Both the position numbers and the translations under genes were made by a program. Below the pieces are notes generated by a model. The model did no database searches and had not been told where the DNA came from. It saw nothing but the letters and a program-made list of their open reading frames with translations. From contig DUVP01000024.1 of NCBI GenBank assembly GCA_012840975.1, forward strand, positions 1 through 39,699: a stretch of 39,699 nt of DNA, in the 5' to 3' direction. The DNA is from Mogibacterium sp. (GTDB lineage: Bacteria > Bacillota > Clostridia > Peptostreptococcales > Anaerovoracaceae). This document shows, piece by piece, positions 16,352-26,009 of this stretch (position 1 is the first letter of the stretch; every line of letters begins with the position of its first letter).

Positions 16352-17788
16352 TTACTCGCAACAGATGGAGTAGATAGCACGAGCGTAGATGCGGGCCATC
16401 CTGTTGAAGGATTCTATGCTCATCTTCTCGTCCGCCTGATGCATTGTATCCTCTTCACCCGGGAACAATGCCCCGAATGCCAGAGTGTTGTCAATAACTT
16501 TGGCATAAGTTCCTCCCCCTGAAACTTCCGGCTTATTCTCTGTATCGCCCGTTTCATCGACATATGCCTTAAGCATTTTCTCGACCATAGGATTGTCCAG
16601 ACTGAAGAAAACCGGACTCTCATGCATCTTCTTAACGATGCCTATATTGGTATCTCTTATCGTTTCTTCAATTCCTCCGAAAACATCTTTATCTGTATTC
16701 GATACCGGATATCTGATGTTTACTGTTACACTCGCCAGGTCTTCATTAATATTAGCCATTCCGATGTTAAAAATCAATGGTCCGGAATTTTCATCATAAA
16801 ATCCGCATCCGATTTTTTCACCATTGTAATTAAATCCTATATATTCATTATATGCGAAGATAAAATCGTTAAGCTCTTCATTTCCAAATTCGATCTTGCC
16901 CAGGACTTCCATAATTATACTTACAGCATTCAGTCCGAGATCCGGATGTGCTCCGTGAGCAGCAAGTCCCTCTGCTGTTATGACCAAAGATATTCCCTGT
17001 TTCTTTGCCGTAACATTATAGCCTGTCTCGGCACAGTACAGATCGATCTTATTCCTTATAAGATTGTATTCTTCTTCGCTTCCCGATATTACAGCTTTTG
17101 CCAGTCTTGGCACTATATTCGGAGCTGTCCCCGCTTCCAGCCTGGTAAGCCTCAATTCGTCCTTGCCCGGTCTATTGTTGAATTTCTGTGCAAGGTCGAA
17201 TATCAGGATTCCCATCTCTCCGTTAACTAAAGGGAATGAACCGTCTGGAGTAAAGCCCATATCAGGCTGACCTACTCTATCAAGATAATAATACATTCCA
17301 TCTTTGTCTGTTTCTTCATCAAGTCCGAGAACCAGTCGTATTGTCTTCTTAGGAATGATTCCTTCTTCCTTAATAGCTTTCATCGCATACAGGCATGCAA
17401 TAAGCGGACCTTTATCATCAGCAACTCCTCTTCCATACACATATCCGTCTTTTTCAACCATTGTGTATGGATCGCTTGTCCAGCCTGTACCCTCAGGTAC
17501 CACATCTATATGTGCTGAAATCGCCAGGACTTCCGGATCTTGAATTTCTTCCGAGGCTCTGAATTCAATATGTCCACCATAGTTATCGACGTTTACCACA
17601 TCAAAGCCCATTTCTTCTCCCTCTTTGAGGATGTGGATAAATGCTTCGTGTATGTCTCTTCCAAACGGTAAAAGTTCTCCTCCTTCCGTTTTAACGGGTT
17701 GAGACAATACGCTTTTTTTTGATATACTTGCCGCCAGAGTTTTAAGCATATCATCTTTATAGGAATCCAATCTGTCCAAATATGTCAT
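16352..17788 (-). CDS. pepV: M20 family dipeptidase, PepV-like (478 aa)
   Basis: Cytosolic metallopeptidase that splits dipeptides. Metal ligands are visible in SAHIDVVPEG (His93, Asp95), GRGVADDKGP (Asp124) and GLDEETDKDG (catalytic Glu158, ligand Glu159). A lid domain of about 200 residues and a C-terminal segment with GGGTYAKV and FPGEEDTMHQADE match the PepV/Sapep subgroup. Its start overlaps the stop of the upstream lipoprotein gene by four bases (ATGA). With that solute-binding protein it may form a peptide or amino-acid scavenging unit, which is inference. Confidence 0.93.
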   Translation of the reverse strand: MTYLDRLDSYKDDMLKTLAASISKKSVLSQPVKTEGGELLPFGRDIHEAFIHILKEGEEMGFDVVNVDNYGGHIEFRASEEIQDPEVLAISAHIDVVPEGTGWTSDPYTMVEKDGYVYGRGVADDKGPLIACLYAMKAIKEEGIIPKKTIRLVLGLDEETDKDGMYYYLDRVGQPDMGFTPDGSFPLVNGEMGILIFDLAQKFNNRPGKDELRLTRLEAGTAPNIVPRLAKAVISGSEEEYNLIRNKIDLYCAETGYNVTAKKQGISLVITAEGLAAHGAHPDLGLNAVSIIMEVLGKIEFGNEELNDFIFAYNEYIGFNYNGEKIGCGFYDENSGPLIFNIGMANINEDLASVTVNIRYPVSNTDKDVFGGIEETIRDTNIGIVKKMHESPVFFSLDNPMVEKMLKAYVDETGDTENKPEVSGGGTYAKVIDNTLAFGALFPGEEDTMHQADEKMSIESFNRMARIYARAIYSICCE

Positions 17789-19059
17789 TCTTCTTCACCT
17801 TCCGCTTTCTCAATTTGAGCTATATCGCTTGCTTTTTCCGCTTTTTTAGTAGTATATTCTGAAACAATCTTCCCTTTCTTGAGAGTAGACAGGTTTACCG
17901 ATCTTATAATGTTACCGGATTGATCAAATTCAAATGTACCTGTAACACATTTTATGTTCTCAAATGCATGTAAAGCCTCTCTGATATCCCTTCCCTCTAT
18001 TGATCCCGCACGATGGATTGCATTTATGAGAAGAAGATAAGAGTCATATCCCCGTGCCGCATTATCTGTAGGAATATCTTCACTTCCATACATATTTGCA
18101 TATTCTATCTGAAACTTCCGTGTTTCTTCTGTCAGTGCATCAGTTGCTTCGTTCGGACTTTCAAGGACAGAAGTATAAGGAAATACTACCTTAATATCGG
18201 GATGTTTTTTCATCATCCTGACAAAATCGTCTTCTCCCCAATTTCTGATTCCAAGGAAAATAATATCCGTTCTATTATATTTTTCCACCAAGGTAAACAA
18301 CTTGTCCATTATTTGCGTATCAAGCGGAGTATAGCAAACATCGGCATTGTTTCTTATTATTTCTTTAAAAGCATTATCAATATCTTCATTTGAGTCATTG
18401 ATTTCTAAATTCATGCATATCGCCGCACTTTTTCTGCCGGCGAGTTTCTTTATATTATCTTCAAATCCTTCTACTGCAGCTGTCGTAGTTCCATCGTTCT
18501 TTAATCTTACTATCGCAATTTTATTTGAGCCCAGCTCTTCATAAGCGTATTCTGCAACGCCCGCTCCGATTTGAGATCCTGTAAGACAGGCTCGGAAGTA
18601 ATAACTGCCCTCTGTAATCAGGGGATTTACCGCTGAAGGTGTAATAGTAGGAATCGCAGCTTCTTCTATATACTTTGAAGCCACCAGCGATGATGCTTCC
18701 CCGCTACTTCCGATTATCGCAACAGGCCTGGCTTCTATAAGGCTTTGTATGGCTGTTTCCGAGGCTGCAACACTTGACTGTGTATCGACCTTGAGAAGTC
18801 TTACCTCATATCCGATAACATTATTATAAATACTATGGGCAAGTTCTATACCCTTGATTTCCTGCTTCCCGCTTGCGGAATCCCTTCCTGTTACAGGTTC
18901 AAAAACTCCTATCGTAATAACAGGATTTGTTATATCTTCCTTCTTGTCTATATATGTATTTTTAAAGTTGTCAAATGTAGTACAACCGGAAACAACGACC
19001 ATAACGGTCACTATCCCTAAGGCCCTTATTATTTTTTTAACTGTTTTACCATTCTTCAC
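17785..19059 (-). CDS. Solute-binding lipoprotein, branched-chain amino-acid/amide type (424 aa)
   Basis: A signal peptide with lipobox VSGC (Cys26) marks a lipid-anchored extracellular protein. The mature part is a type I periplasmic-binding fold of the Leu/Ile/Val family: ITIGVFEPVTGRDSASGKQEIKG is the typical first strand and helix (quoted in part: VFEPVTGRDSASGKQ), with AIIGSSGEASSLVASKYIEE and TPSAVNPLITEGSYYFRACL. Start is GTG with GAGG nine bases upstream, overlapping dusB by 14 bases. No permease or ATPase genes of a Liv transporter are nearby, so it is an orphan binding protein and could also act as a sensor. Ligand unknown. Confidence 0.9.
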   Translation of the reverse strand: MKNGKTVKKIIRALGIVTVMVVVSGCTTFDNFKNTYIDKKEDITNPVITIGVFEPVTGRDSASGKQEIKGIELAHSIYNNVIGYEVRLLKVDTQSSVAASETAIQSLIEARPVAIIGSSGEASSLVASKYIEEAAIPTITPSAVNPLITEGSYYFRACLTGSQIGAGVAEYAYEELGSNKIAIVRLKNDGTTTAAVEGFEDNIKKLAGRKSAAICMNLEINDSNEDIDNAFKEIIRNNADVCYTPLDTQIMDKLFTLVEKYNRTDIIFLGIRNWGEDDFVRMMKKHPDIKVVFPYTSVLESPNEATDALTEETRKFQIEYANMYGSEDIPTDNAARGYDSYLLLINAIHRAGSIEGRDIREALHAFENIKCVTGTFEFDQSGNIIRSVNLSTLKKGKIVSEYTTKKAEKASDIAQIEKAEGEEE

Positions 19060-20005
19060 TGTTAAGGACCTCTTTCATTTGTTCTTTGGTATTGACATGG
19101 TTGATTTTCTGTCTCACATGCGAACTTCCCCTCATGCCTTTAGTGTACCACACCACAAACTTTCTGAATTCTTTAACTGCGATTTCCTCTCCTTTAAGCT
19201 TACAAAGCAGCTCAAGGTGTTCCATCATCATTGAAATTTTTTCTTCTCGGGTAGGCTCGGAAGCTTTAGATTCTCCTTTATATTCTCTTATCAGTTCCCT
19301 GAATATCCAGGGATTACCCATAGCTCCTCTCGCGACCATAACAGCATCGCAAGCCGTTTCTTTAAGCATTCTGATACCGTCACTCGCTGAGAAAACATCT
19401 CCGTTACCTATTACAGGTATCGAAACCGCCGACTTCACTTCTGCGATTATATCCCAATCCGCTTTACCGCCATAATATTGATTTCTCGTTCTGCCGTGTA
19501 CGGTTATCGCTTTTGCCCCTGCTGCTTCTATTGCCAGGGCATTTTCGACAGCGTTGATATTTTGAGATGTCAAGCCTTTTCTGATCTTAACAGTTACCGG
19601 TTTTGAAGAGTTCTCTACTACAGCTTTAGTAACTTCATATACCTGCGCGGGATTGGCCAAAAGTGCCGATCCGTCACCATTCTTGAATACCTTAGGCACC
19701 GGACAACCCATATTGATGTCGAGCACTGAATTTGCCAGTTTGTCAAGCTTTCCGGCTGCATATGCCATTACTTCCGGTTCACTTCCGAATATCTGTATTG
19801 CCGTTGGTCCGGCATTGTCAGGTATGTAGGCTAATTGCACGGTTTTTTTATCTCCATAATAAATACCCTTAGCACTTATCATTTCCGTGTATGTCATGGC
19901 CGCCCCTTGCTGTTCACACAGGGATCTCATGACTGCATCGGTGATTCCTGCCAAAGGTGCAAGTACGAACGGATTTTGCAATTCAAGATTTCCTATTTTG
20001 AGCAT
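19046..20005 (-). CDS. dusB: tRNA-dihydrouridine synthase, DusB type (319 aa)
   Basis: FMN enzyme reducing specific uridines in the tRNA D-loop. Motifs: APLAGITDAVMRSLC, MGCPVPKVFKNGDGSALL with the catalytic Cys, KIRKG, ITVHGRTRNQYYGGKADW, IGNGDVFSASDG and ARGAMGNPWIF. Start ATG at 20005 shares one base with the coaX stop (TGATG); an in-frame TTG lies one codon earlier. Typical length. Confidence 0.96.
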   Translation of the reverse strand: MLKIGNLELQNPFVLAPLAGITDAVMRSLCEQQGAAMTYTEMISAKGIYYGDKKTVQLAYIPDNAGPTAIQIFGSEPEVMAYAAGKLDKLANSVLDINMGCPVPKVFKNGDGSALLANPAQVYEVTKAVVENSSKPVTVKIRKGLTSQNINAVENALAIEAAGAKAITVHGRTRNQYYGGKADWDIIAEVKSAVSIPVIGNGDVFSASDGIRMLKETACDAVMVARGAMGNPWIFRELIREYKGESKASEPTREEKISMMMEHLELLCKLKGEEIAVKEFRKFVVWYTKGMRGSSHVRQKINHVNTKEQMKEVLNSEEW

Positions 20006-20820
20006 CAAACCTGCAAAACTCTTTTCTTGTTGAGTCCCTTATTCTTTTCATAAAGAATCTGCAACCCGTCAAGTGTTAATCTTCTGTCGATAACATCGAT
20101 ACAATCGACTCCGCTTTCTATCATAGTCGCCATACCGCCGGTTGCAATTACTTTAATATCTTCGGGTTTACAGTCAAGCTCTTCAGACATTTCTTTCTTC
20201 ATACCGGCAACCATATGTTCTGTGAATCCCATATGTCCATATATAAGTCCGGACTGCATTCCTTCATTTGTATTCTTGCAGATATATTTCCCCGGTATCT
20301 CAAGGTCGACATTCGGCAGTTTTGCTGTATGTTCAAACAATGCCACTGCGGATGTTTTAAGTCCCGGTGCTATTGCTCCTCCGATGAAGCTGCCGTCTGC
20401 CGATATACAGCAGAAAGTTGTTGCTGTTCCGAAGTCAATTACGATAAGATTATTCCTGTACTTGGTAAAAGCTGCAACTGAATTTGCAATACGATCTGAA
20501 CCAACCTGTCTTGGATCATCGTATTTAATCTTAAGACCCGTCTTTATTCCCGTCTCAACGACAATAGGGTTTGTATCAAAGAACTTCAGACACATATGTT
20601 CCATCGTAAAAAGCAAGGACGGGACTACCGATGAAATGATAACATCTTTAACATCTTTTGGGTCGATACCGTCATGCCTGAACATAGAATCTATCAACAC
20701 GCCATATTCATCGGCAGATCTTTTATTATCTGTAGCCATTCTCCAGCTGTCAATCATCTCTCGTCCTTTAAACACACCAAAGACTATATTAGTGTTTCCG
20801 ACATCGATTGCAAGAAGCAT
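20005..20820 (-). CDS. coaX: Type III pantothenate kinase (271 aa)
   Basis: First step of coenzyme A synthesis. ASKHA fold: MLLAIDVGNTNIVFGVF at the N-terminus with the phosphate-binding DVGNTN, PRQVGSDRIANSVAA, VIDFGTATTFCCI with the catalytic Asp region, and GGAIAPGLKTS. Full length. Start and pucR stop share one base (ATGTAA), so the two genes are translationally linked. Confidence 0.97.
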   Translation of the reverse strand: MLLAIDVGNTNIVFGVFKGREMIDSWRMATDNKRSADEYGVLIDSMFRHDGIDPKDVKDVIISSVVPSLLFTMEHMCLKFFDTNPIVVETGIKTGLKIKYDDPRQVGSDRIANSVAAFTKYRNNLIVIDFGTATTFCCISADGSFIGGAIAPGLKTSAVALFEHTAKLPNVDLEIPGKYICKNTNEGMQSGLIYGHMGFTEHMVAGMKKEMSEELDCKPEDIKVIATGGMATMIESGVDCIDVIDRRLTLDGLQILYEKNKGLNKKRVLQV

Positions 20821-22391
20821 TACATTTCCTCCAGTCTTTTAATAGCAAGAGCCATTGTCAATCCCGGAATTACCCTGTTCGCAGTCATTTCCGCTCCCAA
20901 TATCTCATTTGTTCTCTTAAGTCTATATTGTACGGTATTATTATGTATATTCATAAACTTTGCCGTCTTGTTGCTGTTCATCCCTGCATCCAGAATAAAG
21001 GTAGATAATGTGTCCAGAAGGAGTCTCCCCTTGGTTATTGAAATCTCCCTCTCAAATGGTTCAAGGAGATCAAGATACAGATTCTTAAGTAAAACAGCTT
21101 CGGATCTTATATTTACACAATCACAGACCATAGTCATCTCATATTTCGAAAAAACTCTCTTATATGGAAAAACCGCTTCAACATATTTTCCGGTTCTGTT
21201 TATAAGCCTGAAACCATCTAAAGCAGCTTCAAGAGTCTCTATGCCTGTGAAATGAAAGATTCTCGCATTCTTCTGACCGCTTTTTAAATTTTCATACATT
21301 TCAAGGCAGGCTTTTTTTGTCTCCACTGTTTTATTGCGGTCACCGGAATCAAATATCATACCGAAAACCTTTTCTCCGTCTACAGATGTGAGGAATTCGA
21401 AATCATTTTTTCTACTACATTCAGAAAGAATGCTCTGAACTTCGCTGTCTTCTATATCTTTTGTCATAAATACGCTCATAAATTTCTTGTCTTTAAGATT
21501 GGTTTCCTCAAGCAGTGTTTGACAAAATGACAAATCCCCTCTAATAGCCGATTTTATAAACTCGGATTTCGAGTCTCTTTCCGGGGTATATTTCCAAATA
21601 CCTATTGCAATTAATATAACATCGGCCAATCTTTTCATTTCTCTCGCCGAATGCTTATCATCATTATCCACAATAACAAGAATATACTTCTTTTTGTTTA
21701 TATTGATATATCCCCAATATAAAACTATTCCGTTAATAGTCACTCTGGTGAAGGTATTGGTATTAAAATCTCCGTCCTGTCTTACGGCCTGAACAGCATC
21801 TTCCACTGTGACCATCTGTCTTGTTTCGACAGTAAGAATCGGGTTGAACTCCTCAGTCATTAAAACAATCTGATATCCGTTATATATAGCTGCTTCTTTA
21901 AGTGCTTTCGGAAAAGTATGGTGCTTCTCAAAATTGAGAAGATGATATATCGTATTATTCACCATATTGTCACTGAAATTATGCCCGTAAAGGATTTTGT
22001 CTGAAACTTCCTCAATCATCATGGAATATGTGATTTTAGCATCACTTTTAATAGCTATAATAATGAGTCCTGCAGACTCCGCAGTTTCTATAACTCTGGA
22101 ATCTAAAGTTTTAATGCCTTCTTCGTTCAAAAATACTACAAGGGCGCTTATACCTTTTTCGGCCAATCCTTTTACCAGTATTAACTGCGCATCTATATCA
22201 TCTTTGATTGACCAGAAATGAGTTATGACCATCTGGTCTTTGATACCATTGCGTTCAATACCTTTTTTCGGGTCAGGCTCGTCAAATACAGAGATGGTTT
22301 TAACCCTTCTGTTCAGTCTCTTTTCACACGATAAGATACTGCAATCTTTAAATACATCTAAGCTTAAACAATCTTTTATTGTAACCCTCAT
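20820..22391 (-). CDS. PucR/CdaR family transcriptional regulator (523 aa)
   Basis: N-terminal PucR-type domain (about 1-125: VTIKDCLSLDVFKDCSILS, then LVKGLAEKGISALVVFLN), a middle GGDEF-like region (about 250-400), and a C-terminal helix-turn-helix of the PucR/CdaR type (about 460-523: AKFMNIHNNTVQYRLKRTNE). Family members activate purine catabolism, sugar-diacid or proline utilisation genes. Here it lies between ftsH (24 bases) and coaX (one-base overlap), with no catabolic gene nearby, so its target is unknown. It may be a regulator of its own housekeeping operon. Confidence 0.88.
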   Translation of the reverse strand: MRVTIKDCLSLDVFKDCSILSCEKRLNRRVKTISVFDEPDPKKGIERNGIKDQMVITHFWSIKDDIDAQLILVKGLAEKGISALVVFLNEEGIKTLDSRVIETAESAGLIIIAIKSDAKITYSMMIEEVSDKILYGHNFSDNMVNNTIYHLLNFEKHHTFPKALKEAAIYNGYQIVLMTEEFNPILTVETRQMVTVEDAVQAVRQDGDFNTNTFTRVTINGIVLYWGYININKKKYILVIVDNDDKHSAREMKRLADVILIAIGIWKYTPERDSKSEFIKSAIRGDLSFCQTLLEETNLKDKKFMSVFMTKDIEDSEVQSILSECSRKNDFEFLTSVDGEKVFGMIFDSGDRNKTVETKKACLEMYENLKSGQKNARIFHFTGIETLEAALDGFRLINRTGKYVEAVFPYKRVFSKYEMTMVCDCVNIRSEAVLLKNLYLDLLEPFEREISITKGRLLLDTLSTFILDAGMNSNKTAKFMNIHNNTVQYRLKRTNEILGAEMTANRVIPGLTMALAIKRLEEM

Positions 22392-22415
22392 AACTATATC
22401 GCTTTCTTATTCTAA

Positions 22416-24506
22416 TTAATTATCTTCTTTATCGGAATCCTTTTTTTTCTTATCTTCGTTATTTATATTCGTTGGTCGCCTGTATTCCTCATATCCGAAC
22501 CTGTCTTCAGAAGAGTTTGAGTCTTGCTTTGCTTCCGCATTGCTTTCCCTCAATCTGTCCTGAAGATTCTGCATGCGTTCTGCTGCTTCTTTTCGCGCTT
22601 TTATTTCACTTTTGAAGCTTTCTTCAGCTTCTTTTTGATTCTTCTTTTCGGTTTTCTTTCTCTGTTCAGCAACCTCTTTCTCCAGTTCTTCAGGAGTGAT
22701 TTCTCCATTAAAGAGTCTTTCGAATTGTTCTCCGTCAATTGTCTCAACAAGAAGCAGTGATTGTGCCACCCTTTCAAAGGCTTCATCATTCTCCTGAAGT
22801 ATCTTCTTTGTATCCGCATAACATTCTTCGAGGATTCTTCTTATTTCGTGATCAACCTCAGCAGCAAGCTCCTCTGAGAAATTCTGTCTTGTTGAAAAAT
22901 CTCTGCCGAGAAATACTTCATCACTTGAACTGAAGGATACCGGTCCGAGCTTTTTGCTGAATCCGTATTTTGTTACCATCTGTCTAGCTATTTCAGTAGC
23001 TCTTTCAAGGTCGTTACTTGCACCGGTTGATATATCATCAAGTTTAAGCTCTTCAGCAACACGGCCTCCGAACAGATGCTTGATAGAGTTGATCATACGA
23101 CCCTTCGTCTCAAAGAACCTGTCTTCTTCAGGCAGCCACATAGTGAATCCGCCGGCCATTCCTCTCGGAATAATAGTAATCTGGTGTACAGGGTCTGAGT
23201 CCGGTGTTGCTCTCATAACGATAGCATGTCCTGCCTCATGGTAAGCCGTAAGTATTCTCTCCTTGTCCGATATAACTCTGGATTTCTTCTGCGGTCCCGC
23301 CATAACTTTGGTAGTCGCCTCTTCGATTTCTTCCATTCTGATCTTTGTCCCGTTTCTTCTTGCAGTCAGAATTGCCGCCTCATTTATAAGATTTTCAATA
23401 TCTGCAGGTGAAAATCCCGGTGTTCTCTTTGCAAGAACTTCCAGGGATATATCTTCTGCAAGAGGCTTATTCTTAGTATAAAGTTCGAAAATCTCTTCTC
23501 TGGCCTTAATATCAGGCATACCGATAACTATCTGCCTGTCAAATCTGCCCGGTCTCAGGAGTGCAGGGTCCAAAACGTCAGGTCTGTTTGTTGCAGCCAG
23601 AACGATAATGCCCAGGTTGCCTCCGAAACCATCCATCTCTACAAGAAGCTGGTTAAGTGTCTGTTCCCTTTCGTCATTTCCACCGCCAAGTCCTGCTCCT
23701 CTTCTTCTTCCTACGGCATCGATCTCGTCGATAAACACGATGCAAGGTGCGTTTTTCTTTGCCTCGTTGAACAAATCTCTTACTCTCGATGCTCCTACTC
23801 CAACAAACATCTCTACAAAATCAGAACCGGATATAGTGAAGAAAGGAACTCCTGCCTCTCCGGCAGTCGCTCTTGAAATATATGTCTTTCCGGTTCCCGG
23901 CTGTCCTACAAGAAGAACACCCTTTGGTATTCTGGCTCCGAGCTTAGTGTATTTTGACGGACTCTTAAGAAAATCCACAATTTCGTATAATTCCTGTTTT
24001 TCCTCTTCAAGTCCCGCTACATCATTGAAATTGATAGATTTACTGCTGCTCTTATATAATTTTGCCTTGTTCTTGCCGAACTGAAATGCTTGCTTGTTCC
24101 CGCCCTGGCTGAGCATAAAATACAAAAGAAATATCATACCGCCCATCATAAGCAGTGTCGGTAAGATTTTGAAAAAGCTGTATTCACTTTCAGGCGGATC
24201 ACTGACCAGTTCTATTTTTTTCTTTTCCAGCATAGGATAAATATACTTCTCTTCCAGCCAGTTAATTTCAAGAGCCGATGGAGCATAGGCGATATCTACG
24301 TCATCATTACTCTTCTTTCCTGTCAGCTGTCTGTCTGTAATATTTATCTCTTCATATTCTCCCTTCTGGAGCTGTGTTGCAAATTGCGAAAATTTTATCT
24401 CTTTGGTTGTTCCCTGTTGTCCCACATTGCGGAAAAACCAGGAAAGTGTGAGAACCATCGAAAATATAAGTATATAGACTCCGATGCTACGTCCGTATTT
24501 TTTCAA
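22416..24506 (-). CDS. ftsH: ATP-dependent membrane zinc protease FtsH (696 aa)
   Basis: Membrane-bound AAA+ protease degrading misfolded membrane and regulatory proteins. Two transmembrane helices (about 8-25 and 113-132) flank a small extracellular domain. Walker A is GQPGTGKT (201-208), Walker B CIVFIDEID (255-263), second region of homology ATNRPDVLDPALLRPGRFDR, and the zinc site HEAGH (423-427). A long charged tail (about 620-696, rich in Glu and Lys) extends past the usual end. Start is TTG at 24506 with a GAGGAG site; no other start precedes the first membrane helix. It follows tilS as in many Firmicutes, but the hpt gene often found between them is absent. Confidence 0.98.
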   Translation of the reverse strand: MKKYGRSIGVYILIFSMVLTLSWFFRNVGQQGTTKEIKFSQFATQLQKGEYEEINITDRQLTGKKSNDDVDIAYAPSALEINWLEEKYIYPMLEKKKIELVSDPPESEYSFFKILPTLLMMGGMIFLLYFMLSQGGNKQAFQFGKNKAKLYKSSSKSINFNDVAGLEEEKQELYEIVDFLKSPSKYTKLGARIPKGVLLVGQPGTGKTYISRATAGEAGVPFFTISGSDFVEMFVGVGASRVRDLFNEAKKNAPCIVFIDEIDAVGRRRGAGLGGGNDEREQTLNQLLVEMDGFGGNLGIIVLAATNRPDVLDPALLRPGRFDRQIVIGMPDIKAREEIFELYTKNKPLAEDISLEVLAKRTPGFSPADIENLINEAAILTARRNGTKIRMEEIEEATTKVMAGPQKKSRVISDKERILTAYHEAGHAIVMRATPDSDPVHQITIIPRGMAGGFTMWLPEEDRFFETKGRMINSIKHLFGGRVAEELKLDDISTGASNDLERATEIARQMVTKYGFSKKLGPVSFSSSDEVFLGRDFSTRQNFSEELAAEVDHEIRRILEECYADTKKILQENDEAFERVAQSLLLVETIDGEQFERLFNGEITPEELEKEVAEQRKKTEKKNQKEAEESFKSEIKARKEAAERMQNLQDRLRESNAEAKQDSNSSEDRFGYEEYRRPTNINNEDKKKKDSDKEDN

Positions 24507-24572
24507 TTTATATTTCTCCTCTTTTTTTTATATAGATTTTTATTATTTTTTGTGTTCCAGTCACAAATTTTA

Positions 24573-26000
24573 TCATAGCTTATCAGCTATTTCAATGAAA
24601 AGCACCCTTTTAGTTGTGTCGGAAACCTGATATTTTTGTGAAAATCTTCCCTTCTGTCTTTCCGTTTCGCTCCCAAGATAATTGCTCGGTAATATCCATA
24701 AAACTTCAGAACCTATTGCAACCATAAGTATGCTTTCTCTTGCTGTTTTCTTGACTTTGCTATCCACAAGATAATCCTGTATCTTCTTTCGTCCTTTTTT
24801 TATAGCAATGAAATCGGCTTCTTTTCTGGGTCTTAACTCCAGATTGCCGACTTTTCCCGGATAATCTTTGTTAAATTCATCAAAGTCAAATGCTGCATAT
24901 AATGAATTGTCGTCCGGTTGAAAATCCTGAATCATCATTACCTGCGGTATCATTCTTAAGCTTGTGTCGACAGGAATTTCCTGCTCCTCATCCGGTACTG
25001 AGAAAATTATTGAATTATATTCTCTCCTTGCCCTGAAACCGTCCGGCAGATTGATACTTGCAGACGGATTTTCACTATATATCAAAGACAAGGTCGCATT
25101 AATGAGCTCATAGCTTACCTTATCCTCTATATTTATAATGTCAAAAATGAAATTTACTATTCTGCTGTTTATAGCAGGGGGATTTTCTCTAATCTCGGTT
25201 ATATCTAAGGTGACAGAATCGTCGGTTACATTTAATTTTTCCGAACATTCGGAAAAAGCTATTTCTCTTAGTATTGAATTATCCATTTCCGCCAACTCAG
25301 CATACCTTAGAAGTGCATGCCTGACTCTTGGATTATAATTCTTTTCAAGATATGGAATCAGTTCATTTCTTATCCTGTTACGTGTGTAATCAGTCCCCTC
25401 ATTGGTAATGTCAATATTAGGATGCAGCTTGTTTTTTTTGATATATTTCTCTATCTCGCTTCTTACTACTCCAAGAAGCGGACGAATGAGCCAGTATCCG
25501 CCTGCTGTGGGTCTTGCAGCAGGCATGCCCGCCAGTCCGCTCGGACCCGTTCCTCTCAAAAGTCTGAACAGAACTGTTTCACTTTGATCATCTGCATTAT
25601 GAGCTACCGCAACATATATCCTCTCACGTTCTGTCCCCTGAGATTGAAGATCCTCGCACATGTCATCAAAAACGCTGTATCTAACATGCCTGCCCGCTTC
25701 TTCAGTGGATATCTTAAGATCGTCTGCTATTATATTACAATCTACCTCAAAAACATGGCATTCGAGATCCAGCTTTTCACACATTTGTACAGCTCTTTCC
25801 TGTTCTTCATATGCTTCAGGTCTTAGCATATGATTGATATGAACCGGAATAAGTGTAAGTTTATATATGTCTGATAAGTTTGCAAGTGCATGGAGCAAAC
25901 AAAGTGAATCCGGTCCGCCGGAGAAACCCACGACAATTACCGAATTCTCTTCAATCAGATTACTGTCGATTATCGAATCTATAACATGATTTTTTGACAT
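24573..26000 (-). CDS. tilS: tRNA(Ile)-lysidine synthase TilS (475 aa)
   Basis: Modifies C34 of the CAT-anticodon tRNA-Ile to lysidine so that it reads AUA. The N-type PP-loop is SGGPDS (27-32); HNADDQSETVLFRLLRGTG and IRPLLGVVRSEIEKYI are TilS signatures. The C-terminal TilS_C-like region includes RPRKEADFIAIKKGRKKIQDY (quoted in part: KGRKKIQDYLVDSKV) and WILPSNYL near the end. AGGAGG precedes the ATG, 9 bases behind the tatD stop. Confidence 0.97.
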   Translation of the reverse strand: MSKNHVIDSIIDSNLIEENSVIVVGFSGGPDSLCLLHALANLSDIYKLTLIPVHINHMLRPEAYEEQERAVQMCEKLDLECHVFEVDCNIIADDLKISTEEAGRHVRYSVFDDMCEDLQSQGTERERIYVAVAHNADDQSETVLFRLLRGTGPSGLAGMPAARPTAGGYWLIRPLLGVVRSEIEKYIKKNKLHPNIDITNEGTDYTRNRIRNELIPYLEKNYNPRVRHALLRYAELAEMDNSILREIAFSECSEKLNVTDDSVTLDITEIRENPPAINSRIVNFIFDIINIEDKVSYELINATLSLIYSENPSASINLPDGFRARREYNSIIFSVPDEEQEIPVDTSLRMIPQVMMIQDFQPDDNSLYAAFDFDEFNKDYPGKVGNLELRPRKEADFIAIKKGRKKIQDYLVDSKVKKTARESILMVAIGSEVLWILPSNYLGSETERQKGRFSQKYQVSDTTKRVLFIEIADKL

Positions 26001-26009
26001 TTTGCCTCC

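Noticed and set aside
16622-17230. Plus-strand open frame of about 200 codons opposite pepV
   Set aside because: Shadow of the M20 dipeptidase gene, no translational start signal.
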